In this document: piece after piece, positions 31,590-42,230 of the stretch | Layout: each line of letters opens with the position of its first letter | How positions within the stretch are numbered: position 1 is the first letter of the stretch | From: Meandrina meandrites | Lineage: Eukaryota; Cnidaria; Anthozoa; Scleractinia; Meandrinidae | Length of the DNA: 64,000 nucleotides | Assembly: GCA_963693305.1 (NCBI GenBank) | Contig: OY855906.1 | Span: 23,168,789-23,232,788, forward strand | Reading direction: 5' to 3' | Made by a program: the position numbers and the translations under genes | Notes under the pieces: model-generated | What the model saw: the letters and a program-made list of their open reading frames with translations, nothing else | What the model was told of the DNA's origin: nothing | Database searches by the model: none

Positions 31590-31960
31590 TTTATCAGCCG
31601 TTCAGAAAAAATTTGCATCCGTTCGAACGGCTTCGGTCATCCGTTCAGAAAAAATTAGCATCCGTTCGAACGGCTCGGCTCATCCGTTCAAAAAATCTCT
31701 CGATCCGTTCGAACGGCTTGAGTCATCCGTTCAGAAAAAATTTGCATCCGTTCGAACGGCTTTGGTCATCCGTTCAGTAAAAATTAGCATCCGTTCGAAC
31801 GGCTCGGCTCATCCGTTCAAAAAATCTCTCGATCCGTTCGAACGGCTTGAGTCATCCGTTCAAAAAATCTCTCGATCCGTTTGAACGGCTCCGGTCATCC
31901 GCTCAGGAAAAAAACGAACGTGATCCGCTCGTTCGCTCGAACAGCTCAGTATCCGTTCAG
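31590..31960. repeat. Left subterminal palindrome array
   Basis: About nine units of roughly 40 bp carry ATCCGTTCGAACGGCT, alternating with half-sites CATCCGTTCA. A three-unit block of about 124 bp is itself duplicated. Confidence 0.85.
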
Positions 31961-32861
31961 AGGAAATCTTCACCCGTGCGGACGGCTACAGCTAGTCATC
32001 CGTTCGAAAGGCCAGAGATGTTTGTTTAGGATTCGGCAGGCGAAAGTTTTTTCTCTTATCAGCGACAAAGAATCTACGAAGGCGCCCTTGTGTAAATAAG
32101 AGTCACAAAGCCCGTCAAAGTCGTCAAATGCCGACGGATTCCTTTTGTTTTGTTTTTATCGGAGGCTAAAGTATCGCCAACTACTTTTCGAAATCTTACC
32201 CCGTGACTTGTTTGTAGTGTTAATATTTTGTATTCTATAAGTTTTATTAGACTTCCAAATCCTCGATTTACCATTTAAGATAATTTAACTTTCCAACAAC
32301 ACTATCAATTGAGGCGATTACGATTGTTTACATTTGGTCGCGGCGAAAAGAATGCACCAGTTTTTAATGCGGCAAAAATTATCATCTAGAGTCGTAACTT
32401 GTCACTCGTTTAATTAAACACCCCAGAATGAAGGTTGCGAAAAGTTTTGAACGGCGAAGCTATTATTCTATTGCCTTGTCATTTTATTTTGACAAAGCCG
32501 AAATCTTCGAAACCGTTGTAAACAAAACACGACCTGGTTCGGTTGTCGTCTCGATCGGTGCCGTGTAATCGAAAGCGATGCAGTTACAAATGAAGCCGCG
32601 TCCCCGTGTCTTGCTTCGCTAATGCTTTTATTGCGAGAAAAGGTATTAGTCATAACCAAAAAGTGATAAAGTTTTGGTCATAACAGCAGTTCAAAAGTCT
32701 ATTGATATTATAATTACGACTTGCGACCTGCGCTAATGAAGCTAATTATCAAGAGACACAAACTCGCGTGGCTATTCATATGTTAAGTTGAAAAACAATT
32801 GCACTTCATTTATCCAATGAAAGTACTGGATTTTCGATCCATGCGATTTGCAGGGCCACAT

Positions 32862-32870
32862 ATAAAAAGG
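32862..32870 (+). promoter_or_regulatory. TATA box of the BEN gene
   Basis: TATAAAAAG lies 92 bases upstream of the chosen ATG (32954), a suitable distance for a short 5' leader. Confidence 0.55.
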
Positions 32871-32953
32871 CATCGGCTACTAACATTTTTCACAACTGCA
32901 ATCTATCGCAGCTACAAAAAGTTCTAAGTACACTCACTTTGTATAGTCGCGTG

Positions 32954-35797
32954 ATGTCTTTTAGACAGCTGTGCAAACGAACAAGCAAACCTTTTTCAAA
33001 AGCACTGTTTCTTTTCCCGGAAGAACACAAAACTGGTATCGCGCCAACTCGTTTAATTATTGAGAAGGACCTCGATTTCACCGTGGGACAGTTTGTCTAC
33101 GTCAACTGGGAAGGAAAAAAAGTTCAAGCGGAGATCCTTGCTCTAAGCGGTAAGTTTTAATCTTTTCAGTTTTAACCTATTAAAACAAGTTTGGTAAAAA
33201 GTATGTTATTCACATTTGTAGATTACGTTCATGCCATCACTATTAATCCTCATTTATACTTACGATTCTTTCATTCTACACACGTTTTTTCTAGATAATG
33301 ATGAAGTCTTGGCCCAAAAAGACCTGGAGTGGTGCAAGGCAAACTACCCGGCAGAGTTCGACGTGATAGTTGAGAATTCAGAACCGCCAAGAAAAAAAGT
33401 TGCACGAAAGAAGGTAAGAGAGAGTTGATATTACGTACAACAATGTGATTGTTTGTTCAACGTTATCGAAAGAATTAGAACAAATATGATTATGATTAGA
33501 TGAAAATTGAATTTCGTGTTACATGCAACTGATTGAAAAAGACGAGTCCACTTTTAGCTAATATCCTGGCTTTTAGTCATGTTGATTCACATGTTGAATT
33601 TAATTTATCGGACTACATTGCAGAGTACCATGAAATTAACTTGTTGTTTGCTTTTTCGGGGAGTTTTATTGGATTTGCGACGGACATACAGCATTTAAAT
33701 CCGCGCAGAGAGCCTGCGAGCAGGCTAATATTCTTCAAGTAAAATTGTCCCTTTTAATAGAAATGAGTGCGCAGTCGTGATCAACGTGCGACTGACACTT
33801 CTTTTTAATTCAGAAATGGACATTTATCTGTGTTGATTAAAGTTCATAGTATATTAAGATATTAAGGAAAAACAAACTAACATGAAATTGGTGAAAGTTG
33901 TGTTTCTTGAAATAAAACTATAATTAGCATATGTTCGCACATTGCGCGTGGGTTTTAAAGGTGAGAAAAAAGTTAAGCCGCCAAGCCTTTCAAACATTTC
34001 AGTCACTAATTACCAATTGTATTTTTTTGAAATTATTTTCTTTGACTCACTAGCCTGCTGATGAAAAAAATACCAACACCGGAGCCAGTCAAATTACACA
34101 GGGTGACCATCCGTACGACCACTTTTTGTCCGGTCAAAAGCAGCGGAAATTGGGCTGGAAGGAGAACCGAGAAACAGAACTGGCCAAAGTACAGTCCAAA
34201 ACACCGGTACCCTCAATGAGCCGCAGCGGTGACAATCAAGAAGATCTCGTCGCTTCATTGCGTCAGCAGCTGACTGCCAAGACGGAAGAGTGCCGTCAGC
34301 TAACGAGCAGATTGGACGCCATTGAAGCAGCAAACGACAAAATTCTCAGGAACCAGTTGCAAATGCAGGAAGATTTTGTTAAGGTAATGTTTCTACAAGT
34401 CGTTGTTTTTTTTTTCGAAAAAATTCTTTACACCGCCTTTCGGTTGGAAAAAAACGCTGATTGCAATCAACGTATGTAGGTTCAACTTATTAGAAAACAC
34501 CCTGTAAGAAAGTTTGCTCCACGCTACTTCTATTTACCAAATACAAGAATAGCTTATAAGTCAGACGAGTGTTGTACAAGAAATAAGTGTTCGTACTCAG
34601 TCAATTCATCCCAAAGTGTCATTATGCGCAAGTTCTCATTTGATCTCATTTAGGAACATTTAGCAGGGATAGAAACATATTCATGGGAAAGATGAAACTA
34701 ATTACACTATTCTTTTTTACTATTGCAGATGCTGGAGAAAATACAGGCCTCCGTGACAGCAATCGAAGATAATACGGCTGCCGCAGTTTCTGGCCTTGCA
34801 ACACGCCTCGACGTTATGGAGGAACACGGAGTAAATGAATATACCATGGTAAGCAATCGCGATAAATCGAAATCTACTTGGTTCGTGCATCTTCTGTAAA
34901 AAAAACACATAATTTTTCGTTCAGTTTGGAATACAACACAATGTCAATAGAATTGCGAATTGTTTTAAGTGGTCCAGGAAATATTTATTAATATGTGCAC
35001 GCTGATAATTAGTTTTGTAAGTTATCAAGGAGTGCAGTAACTCGTGATTGAACGTGGTTCGTATTTTAACCTTTAGGCTTGGTTTTTATGAACGGCAGTG
35101 AAACTGGAACAGTCGAATGTTCGACTGAACTCGCATTTAATTCAAATCTGCCGAGTTTAATTGTTTTAAACGTCGCATTTTACATGCATTTGATTCGGCG
35201 TATGTAAAATGCGACTTTTATAAACCAGGCCTTAGCACAGGCAAACGCAATGACAAAGGAGGTTTGACAACGTCTTTTTTTTTTCACCAGCTCCAAACCA
35301 CGGTCAACGAAACCCCGGTTACAGAGGAGACCGGAGTTACCAGCAATCAGGACCTGACCACCATCAACATCGAAGCCCTCAGCAGACTCAACGAGGAGGA
35401 ACCACTTGAGATAGGCAGTCCGGTCCTGCAAGCCGCTACCACCACACCAAACGGCGAGGAGCTTATTGGTACATGCGTGACGCCAACAAAAATTAAAACG
35501 GTCCAGCACACCCTTGGAAAAGAGAGTGAGCGACATCTGTGTGCTCTGAAGCTACTGCCCAATTTCTTCAGTAAGGAAGAGCTAGCCACAAGCAACACTG
35601 ACGGAACGTACGACAAAAAGTGCCTTGATAGCAACAAACTGAATTCACTGAAAATATTAGTATTTACTAAGTTTCCAGCCAGCACCAGCGACGAAAAAGA
35701 CAAAGCCTGGAGGTTCATCAAAAGCAAAATCAACTCGAAGTGTCGCACAACTCGCAAGCATTTAGCAAGAGAGTTTTCTCCGCCGCGTTTGTCGTGA
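32954..35797 (+). CDS. BEN-domain protein of the transposon, five exons
   Basis: The exons are 32954-33149, 33295-33413, 34054-34383, 34729-34848 and 35291-35797. All have GT-AG borders and compatible phases (1, 0, 0, 0). The predicted protein is about 423 aa with no stop. The N-terminus has a small beta-rich segment (FTVGQFVYVNWEGKKVQAEI) resembling Tudor/chromo-barrel folds. A basic linker follows (PPRKKVARKK), then a long coiled coil over exons 3-4 (LRQQLTAKTEECRQLTSRLD). The C-terminal ~100 residues form a BEN domain: LKLLPNFFSKEELATSNTDG, KKCLDSNKLNSLKILVFTKF and WRFIKSKINSKCRTTRKH. BEN domains bind DNA, often palindromes, and act in chromatin or viral and mobile-element proteins. The start is the first ATG after the TATA box. 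Intron 4 carries a small MITE. AATAAA is at 36117-36122. The domain call is by eye but strong. Confidence 0.72.
35076..35231. mobile_element. Small Harbinger-type MITE in BEN gene intron 4
   Basis: The inverted ends GGCTTGGTTTTTAT and ATAAACCAGGCC are flanked by TTA at 35073-35075 and 35232-35234, the 3 bp duplication usual for PIF/Harbinger MITEs. There is no gene. Confidence 0.6.
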
Positions 35798-36116
35798 AAA
35801 AAATAAGTTCAAATTCATGTAAACGTAACTTGTAGGCTAGGGAAAACCTTTCGTTAAAACTAGTTTCTTATATCCAGCTGTATATAGTCCACGTTTGTAG
35901 TAGTGAAATGAGCTGAAATTAAAGCAAGTGTCGGTTAGGGGAAATTTTTCTCTAGAAATAGTTTTTCAACCAGCTGTATTAACTGTTGTATTAGTTGTAT
36001 TAAAATAGTTGACTATTGCAAACTGACAATGGTACTTTGATGGTGTATTTATTATCTCCCATGGGTAGTCTAATGGCGAACACAGACCCAGTGTCAATTC
36101 GGAACCGGGCGAAAGA

Positions 36117-36122
36117 AATAAA
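36117..36122 (+). terminator. Polyadenylation signal AATAAA
   Basis: It lies about 320 bases after the stop codon of the BEN gene and is the first canonical signal found downstream. Confidence 0.4.
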
Positions 36123-36256
36123 GGTTTACCCAAGAAAAACGGACATGCCCGTTTTTCTTGTGCTTTTACTTAGATCGACTCATGCGGCGGCGACTCCCAG
36201 TACTAGTGAAAACAACATAGGAAAAACAAGCGTAGTTGTTCTCACTTTTGTTATGT

Positions 36257-36580
36257 TTATGTCGTTTTGCCGAAACATTGGAATAGGAGATTGGAGATTC
36301 CGTGTTCCTCGTAATGTTCCTTCAATCTACGAAACCGCGAGTAGCTAATACCGTAGAGGTTTAAAAACATATCCTTGCAGATTGGACGGTTGAGGTAAAT
36401 AAAACTGCATCGTGCACTGCGCTTTCTTTTCTCGCCGATGATGTCGATGCTTGTGAACGCTTGGATGTTCGCTAGAATAACAAGGTCGAGTTCCCCATGT
36501 GATAACTCCAAGCAGTTGTTTAAATTTGAAAGCACAGTAATCTCCTGGAACTGCCGCGGCCTTCTGTCGATTTGATTGAT
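36257..36580 (-). pseudogene. Transposase-like protein, N-terminal remnant
   Basis: The reverse strand reads SHGELDLVILANIQAF, then a basic patch (GEKRKRSARCSF), then NRPICKDMFLNLYGISYSRF and RRLKEHYEEHGIS. This is the block found near the N-terminus of a family of long uncharacterised transposase-like proteins in cnidarian and fish genomes, from my general knowledge. The usual basic PRxHGN continuation is missing; the frame runs into a stop at 36257 instead. No upstream ATG was confirmed in this frame. It probably marks the former transposase gene of the BEN transposon, convergent with the BEN gene. Confidence 0.45.
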
Positions 36581-36814
36581 ACAGATTGGCTGTTGCGTTA
36601 CCTGTCACGATGTTTCTTGTAACCCGTGTGCACGTATGCAAATATCGGGCCGACACATGCTTCAAAGAAACGGAGTTGCCTCGCTTTTCGCGCGCGTTTT
36701 GCTCTTCACAGTGAGCTCAGGCCAGAGTTTAATACCAGTTTGGAAAAGCATACTTATAACAAGCTAAGAAGATGGGACATATAAACACTCACGTATCTTT
36801 TATTTTGTAAAAAT

Positions 36815-37310
36815 AGCGGCAAATGACTCGATATTACAATTTGTTTTGTGCAAGTTTTGTTTACATTCCTCTTCGCAAACTCGGGAGCGAACCTCAAGTT
36901 TAATACTTTTCTTAAGTTATAGCGATCAATAAAGTAGAAGATTTTTCGAAACATCTGGCTGTTAGTTCAAAGTTTTATTTATTTTGCAGTGCAGACGAAG
37001 TTTACATTTGTCGTCAGCCGCGTGCTGCCATGAATATTTCTCGCGTTCGTTCTAATGACTCGGTATTGTGTTGGTTTTGTTTACGTTCCTCTTCACAAAC
37101 TCGGGAAAGAACCCTGATTCATCGCTCGATCAAGCGACCAAGTTATACTTTTCTTAAGTTAAAGCGATCAATAAAGTAGTGGATTTTTCGAAACATCTGG
37201 CTGCCAGTTCAAAGTTAATATATTTATTTTGCAGTGCATACGAAGTTTACATTTGCCGTCAGCCACATACCGTCGTGAATATTATTATTTTTCTCGCGTT
37301 CGGCGATTTA
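36815..37310. repeat. Tandem duplication of ~245 bp
   Basis: Two direct copies share TTCTTAAGTTA, GCGATCAATAAAGTAG, TTTTTCGAAACATCTGGCTG and ACGAAGTTTACATTTG. It lies upstream of the transposase-like remnant (-), so it may be its old promoter region. Confidence 0.65.
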
Positions 37311-37319
37311 CTTTCGGTG

Positions 37320-37650
37320 AGACATTCAGCCGTTCCTGGATATCCATTTATTTTCATAAGCCGTTCAGCCGTTCATAGCCACCCGTTCAAAATTTTACAC
37401 AAGCCGTTCAGCCGTTCGTGGCTATCCGTTCGGAATAATTAATAAGCCGTTCACTCGTTCACGACAACCCGTTCAAAATTTTTCGCAAGCCGTGCAGCCG
37501 TTCACGGCAACCCGTTCAAAATTTTTCGCAAGCCGTTCAGCCGTTCATGGCAATCCGTTCAGAATATTTAATAACCCGTTCAGCCGTTCAGTTTCACCCG
37601 TTCCAAACGGCTTAGTGAGCCGTTTCTTACCCGTTCGATAGCCGTGCGTT
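37320..37650. repeat. Right subterminal palindrome array
   Basis: About eight degenerate units contain AAGCCGTTCAGCCGTTCA and ACCCGTTCAAAATTTTT. They share the CCGTTC half-site with the left array, but with a different spacing and without perfect palindromes in most units. Confidence 0.75.
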
Positions 37651-37705
37651 TTACCCGTTCAACGGAAAGCCGTTAGTGTACGTTTTCGCGTGAGAGGTCA
37701 CAAAT

Positions 37706-38447
37706 GCTTAAAATGCATGCTAATATATTACTTTTTAGAGTGTAAAGGCAAGAGACAACAGTTTTAAAAGATTCATTCTCACAATTGAGCATAACTTGCA
37801 TGTTTATCTACAACTTGAAGAATGAGCAGTTCACGATCCCTGTAGAAGATGACATCATCCAACCAGCTCTATTAGGAGCACAACATGCCACGTGTGTACA
37901 GGAATAGTCAACATCCATGAAGCAATAGAGGCTGTGCAACTGGGGGGCTGAAAGTCCATAAACCATTGCAACATAGAAGTTACAGTGAAATGTGGGTCCA
38001 TTCAACAACTTGAGGCGGCATCGACATCCAGCATCTTCTTGGCTATGTCACAGTAAAAATGTCCACACACTACAGCAGCAGTTTTCTTGACCAGCTACCT
38101 AGAGAATTCAAAGATGTTAAGTTGGCAAATGCTCAAAAGATTTGGAATTAAGGTGGAAAACATGGATTTATGCTGCTACATTGGCCGTGTTTTCACAAGC
38201 GATTTTTCAGGTCGCTTAGCGAGTGACAACTGGAAAACTCGTGAAAACAGTTGTTTTTCCTACTCACTTAAAGTTAAGCCAGTCGGCAGACTTCAATGCA
38301 ATTCTCATTAAATTTAAGCCACCAAACCAGGTAGCTAAAGCGAGTCGGCAATTAATTTCCACCAATGGGAAGCAACTTGCGGTCATTCATCTGACAAGGC
38401 CGTCATATCGGAAATACATCAAGCGTGAAGGAAAAAAGTGAAGGAAG
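37706..38447. other. Non-coding flank
   Basis: The start (37706-37835) belongs to the duplicated target block. The rest has no supported exon. An inverted pair GTGTTTTCACAAG and ACTCGTGAAAACAG lies at about 38189-38253, and may be part of the Harbinger element that follows. Confidence 0.35.
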
Positions 38448-39408
38448 ATGGATAATTCCAGAAACGTTCCTTTAAGTGATGCACGGTCAAGCCATGCAAG
38501 GTAAGTTTCCTTCCTTTAAACAGTGGGGATGCAAAGCATTTCCCTAACATAACAAATTATTTTCTTCAGGTCTCCCTTCGTTATTCCTCAAGTCAGCAAT
38601 CACTTTCCCGATCCCGGATGTGGAGATTCAATTCCCCATAGCAATACGGAAGGATCACCATCCCATCAGCAAAAGATACAACTCAGCTGTTTGGGAATCC
38701 ATTGCCAAACAACTAAACAAGCTATTAAGAGAACAGGGCCTCACGTCCATCCGCACAGCATCCCAATGCAAAGCTAAAATAAAGACTCTAGAGGACGAAT
38801 ACAAACGTGTGAAAGATCACAACAACAAAAGTGGGAACGATCGAGAAACATTCACCTATTACGAAGATTTAAATGAAATACTGGGTTGCCGTGCCAAAAT
38901 TACGCCGAAAACTGTCGTTCAATGCGGTTTCGAAGATGACGCAGTAGATAAACGATCAGAGTCTAGTGACGCAGAGAGCGATGGGGACGGAGAGGATCAG
39001 TATCTTTCTGAAGCGCTTTTCAGATGAAATCCAACTGCCAACAAGGGCAAGAAAGCTGTGGCTGATACGCCAAATTCCTTCAAGCAAAAATCTGCCAAAT
39101 CTAGTAAAGCCAATGAAAACCTTGTTTTTTCTGAGTCACTTTTTTCCAAGAGTAAACCTGGAAGCAATGCCGGAAAGAGAGCTTCTAGTCCTGCACACCA
39201 GCCTCTCGCTAAAAGGTACAAAAAGGGAGAGTCCAGCGGCCAGGGATCCGGTAACAAGGAATATTTTGGCTTTCTAACTGAAAGCCAAAAATGCGATCAC
39301 GAATTTTTCGAACGCCTGGCTGAAAAGGACGCAGAGAGAGAGATTAAAAGCCAGGAAATGATGCTCTCCATGGTAAAAGAAGTTGCAAAGATTTTTAAGG
39401 GAGAATGA
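38448..39408 (+). pseudogene. Harbinger Myb/SANT-like DNA-binding protein, decayed
   Basis: Harbinger elements encode, besides the transposase, a Myb-like protein that helps it bind and enter the nucleus. The reading contains RYNSAVWESIAKQLNKLL, IRTASQCKAKIKTLEDEYK and VKDHNNKSGNDRETFTYYED, a trihelix/SANT-type domain. An acidic linker follows (SSDAESDGDGEDQ), then a Ser/Lys-rich part and a C-terminal helix (EFFERLAEKDAEREIK). A TGA at 39025-39027 interrupts the frame in the linker. A short first exon (38448-38500) and acceptor at 38569 can be seen, but their phases do not agree with the main frame, so a second lesion or another splice choice is likely. Confidence 0.6.
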
Positions 39409-39409
39409 A

Positions 39410-39855
39410 GTACATGTAAAAATATTACTCTGCATGGACAAGGAATAGATCAACAAAAGTCCACGAACAATAACGTTGTTTCTAATATTGTTTTGTTAAC
39501 AGTTAATTCATTTTAAAGTTCATGATTTTCTGACAAAATTGATTATACCAATTACTGTATTACCATGAAAACATGAACCATAGTCCTGAAGCTTGCATTT
39601 GTCGAGAATTGAAATGTTGATTATAATTTCCATTGGAGTCAACAAGTCTTTCGGTAGGATTTTAGATTGAAAAACAAAATTTTTCTTATAGGAGACATGT
39701 AGCTATGATTGAAAATATTGAACAATAGCAAAAAAAATTCTTTGCATTTAGCATTTTGTCTTAATTTGTTGAAAAAAAGGGTACTGAGACTACATTTTAT
39801 TTATTACAATGATTGTAAAATGTGCTCTTCACTGATAATGTTCATTAAATGTGCA
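39410..39855. other. Non-coding between the two Harbinger genes
   Basis: AT-rich sequence separating the convergent Myb-like gene and the transposase relic; nothing else recognised. Confidence 0.4.
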
Positions 39856-40128
39856 CTAATTTCCGAAAAAAGTCTCCTTTTTCTTGTTCCTTAGTCGGGA
39901 GCCTTCACGATTCACATGACCTGGGAGTGGGGGGAGCTCGTCTGGTTCATCATCATCCGGGTCCACATCCACATCATCACGAACTTCAATGCAGATATTA
40001 TGCAAAATACAGCAGGCTATAATTGTCAGAGGTATTTTGTCCATGGACTCGTCAAGTTTGACTAAGAGACAACGCAATCTCCCTTTCAACATCCCAGATA
40101 TCACAGGAAAACTTTTCCAAAAAAACAT
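39856..40128 (-). pseudogene. Harbinger (HARBI1-like) transposase, C-terminal piece
   Basis: The reverse strand ends like DDE_Tnp_4 transposases: MLKGRLRCLLVKLDESMDK, then PLTIIACCILHNICIEV and an acidic C-terminus (DVDPDDDEPDELPP). The catalytic N-terminal two thirds are missing; the sequence beyond 40128 is a repeat. It is convergent with the Myb-like gene, the usual Harbinger layout. Confidence 0.65.
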
Positions 40129-40129
40129 T

Positions 40130-40600
40130 CATGTCATTTTTAAAAACCATAATGTGAATTACCAAATTTCCATTTTTCCCTTTTTCCCATTAATGGGATT
40201 TTTCGTAGTAAAACTATTTATTCCCAATTCCCATTAATGTTTATTACTTGTTTAAATGTATTTTTATAAATTTCCATGAATGGAAATGAGCTTGATAGTT
40301 CCAGTAATGGTTATTTGAAATCCAATAATGGTTCTATATTAAAAACCATGAATGGGAAGGAATTGTAATCCATTCATGGAAATATATGAAGGAAAGTCCA
40401 TCATGTAAAATTTAAAACCATTAATGGGAAGGATTTTTTATCCATTCATGTAAATCTATGAAGGAAAGTCCATCATGTAAAATATATAAATTCCATGAAT
40501 GGAAATTCACTCAATAATAACAGTAATGGGTAAATGAAATCCAATAGTGGGTCCTCTCCTAAAAACCTTGAATGGGAAGGAATTATTGTAAATCGACCTG
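40130..40600. repeat. CCATTAATGGG-type palindrome repeat region
   Basis: Many variants of CCATTAATGGGAA and CCATTCATGGAAAT occur. One unit of about 72 bp with TGAAGGAAAGTCCATCATGT is present as two tandem copies (about 40370 and 40441). It borders and probably truncated the Harbinger transposase. Confidence 0.6.
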
Positions 40601-41590
40601 ATTAAAATCTGTTAAAATCTCAAGGCAAATTTACCCTTTGGTGATAATTTTAATAATTCTCATAACCTTTTCTCTTGATTATAAGAATTGATATTTTCTG
40701 GAAAAATTTGATGCTGGGCACTGTAAGGACTTAAAGGGTTAATGCATTTTATTAAATTCTCAACCTCGGATAATGCAATTCTAGCTTTCTGATTGGTTCA
40801 CTAGATCTCGGTTATCAGCCATTATACCTGCGTTTGACCTTATATGGGAAACGAGTGCGGCAAGTGCTGCTCAGTTTAAAAATTTTCCTGCGGGAAGCGA
40901 AAGTTCCATCAGAAAAATGTCAAATTTGGCGACAGTGCCTTCCCTAAAACCACACAAATACCACAAAATGCCATAGTTGATTCGACTAGGTAAAACTGAA
41001 AGGATTGATGCAAAATGTTTAATTAAAAATACTTGTAAATGTACAACAAGAGCGACTGAACGAAGAAGAAATTAAAGCAGAAAATAATGTACGGGAAGAC
41101 CAGAAAACTGACACAATTTCATTCAGTGTTAGACGTAAATGTGGCTCAGCACTTCAGTTAAGTTTGTTACCTTTCAATCTTGATCTTGTCCTTTTATACT
41201 TCAATAAACCTCATCGAATCTGAGTGCAATTTCGTTTCAGCATAATGTAGTAGTCTTGATGACAGCCGTGGAGCCGTAAACAAGTACAATATGTAAACAC
41301 TTGCTTCGCTTGTCTTGCACAAGGCGTATAATTTCCACAAAAGCTATTGCTTCGGATCTTCCCGTAAACCTTAATTGTTGTCACAATTTTCCAGGATGAA
41401 AAGACGATTTACGAGGAGATTTTCTGAGGAAAATCTTCAGAAGAAACTCTCTCGCTCGCTTTCGTCGCTTTTTTCATTCAACTCAAAAAGTTGACACCGC
41501 GCCACAAATTTTCCCGCCTCCTCATACTATCACTTTGTTTACATCAAAATGGAATGTCCAGTTGATTTATACCAAAGAAGAATTTAATAA
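40601..41590. other. Non-coding, nothing recognised
   Basis: No supported exon or boundary. It contains general repeat-like AT-rich DNA. Confidence 0.3.
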
Positions 41591-41704
41591 AACAATTTTT
41601 CCATTCGCCCTTGTTGGATACAAGTGGTTATAGCCAACTCGGCACTTCGCGCCTCGTTGGCTATTTACCACCTCGTATCCAACGCGGGCTCATGGAATAA
41701 TTGT
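41591..41704. repeat. 114 bp hairpin repeat
   Basis: AACAATTTTTCCATTCGCCC and TTGGATAC with GTGGTTATAGCCAAC pair with GTTGGCTATTTACCAC, GTATCCAA and GGAATAATTGTT around a short loop. It is likely a MITE or MITE tip. Confidence 0.6.
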
Positions 41705-41856
41705 TAATTAATTGATCACCATCATGTTATCTGTAGGATTGCTAGACATTTTTGAAAATACTTACTTACAGTTGTTTCTGCCTTTTTGCATGCAAATTGT
41801 CTAAGCTGTCCAATACATAATTTGATCCTTTCAATAAATTTGTGATAATTTCCAGA

Positions 41857-42031
41857 AAATGCTTATACCCTCCCTGTGGAGGGTCGTTCTGAAGGGTGGG
41901 GGTGGGGACATCTTAAAAGTTGTCTTATTATGAACCTATTCTAGAATTTCCAGAGGAGGAGGGGTTCAAATGAAAAACCCTCTACGGGGGAGATAATGAA
42001 TATTTTCTGGAGCAGCACAATATGAATTATT
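41857..42031. mobile_element. Short MITE-like repeat, copy 4
   Basis: The ends TTTCCAGAAAATGCTTATAC and GAATATTTTCTGGAGCAGCA match the copies at 3.6-6.5 kb. The interior carries CCTCCCTGTGGAGGGTCGTT. Confidence 0.55.
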
Positions 42032-42230
42032 CAAAAAACGCTTGGTTCTTTGATTAATGGTTTTTCATGCAAACTTGCTTCTCAAAAAACAATCATATTT
42101 ATAACCAGTAACAGCTTGAGTTAACAACAATGGTAAGCTACATACACTGTGTACATTGAGAGATCAACTTTAGGAATTTGATATCAGACCATCACAGTCA
42201 AATCCATGTAGCTTTCATATATGTACAAGT

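Larger units (their letters stand above)
31522..37701. mobile_element. BEN-encoding DNA transposon with palindrome arrays
   Basis: The inverted ends GTGACCTCTCACGCG and CGCGTGAGAGGTCAC extend to about 32 bp. AAAT flanks both sides (31518-31521 and 37702-37705). The order inside is: left array of CCGTTCGAACGG-like palindromes, TATA box, five-exon BEN gene (+), transposase-like remnant (-), tandem 240 bp duplication, right palindrome array. A second family member at 49327-51088 has the same ends and arrays but lacks the genes. I cannot assign a known superfamily. The 4 bp duplication could also be 5 bp (AAATG), because the next base is shared. Confidence 0.8.

Noticed and set aside
31590..31960. 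CRISPR-like array
   Set aside because: The repeats are self-palindromic with similar, non-unique spacers, and the genome is eukaryotic. They are subterminal transposon repeats.
31504..32099. Serine-rich frames in the left palindrome array
   Set aside because: They are translations of the CCGTTCGAACGG repeats (SVQKISIRSNGS-like).
36345..36665. 106-aa reverse frame starting MKHVSARYL
   Set aside because: It overlaps the transposase-like remnant in another frame and shows no family pattern.
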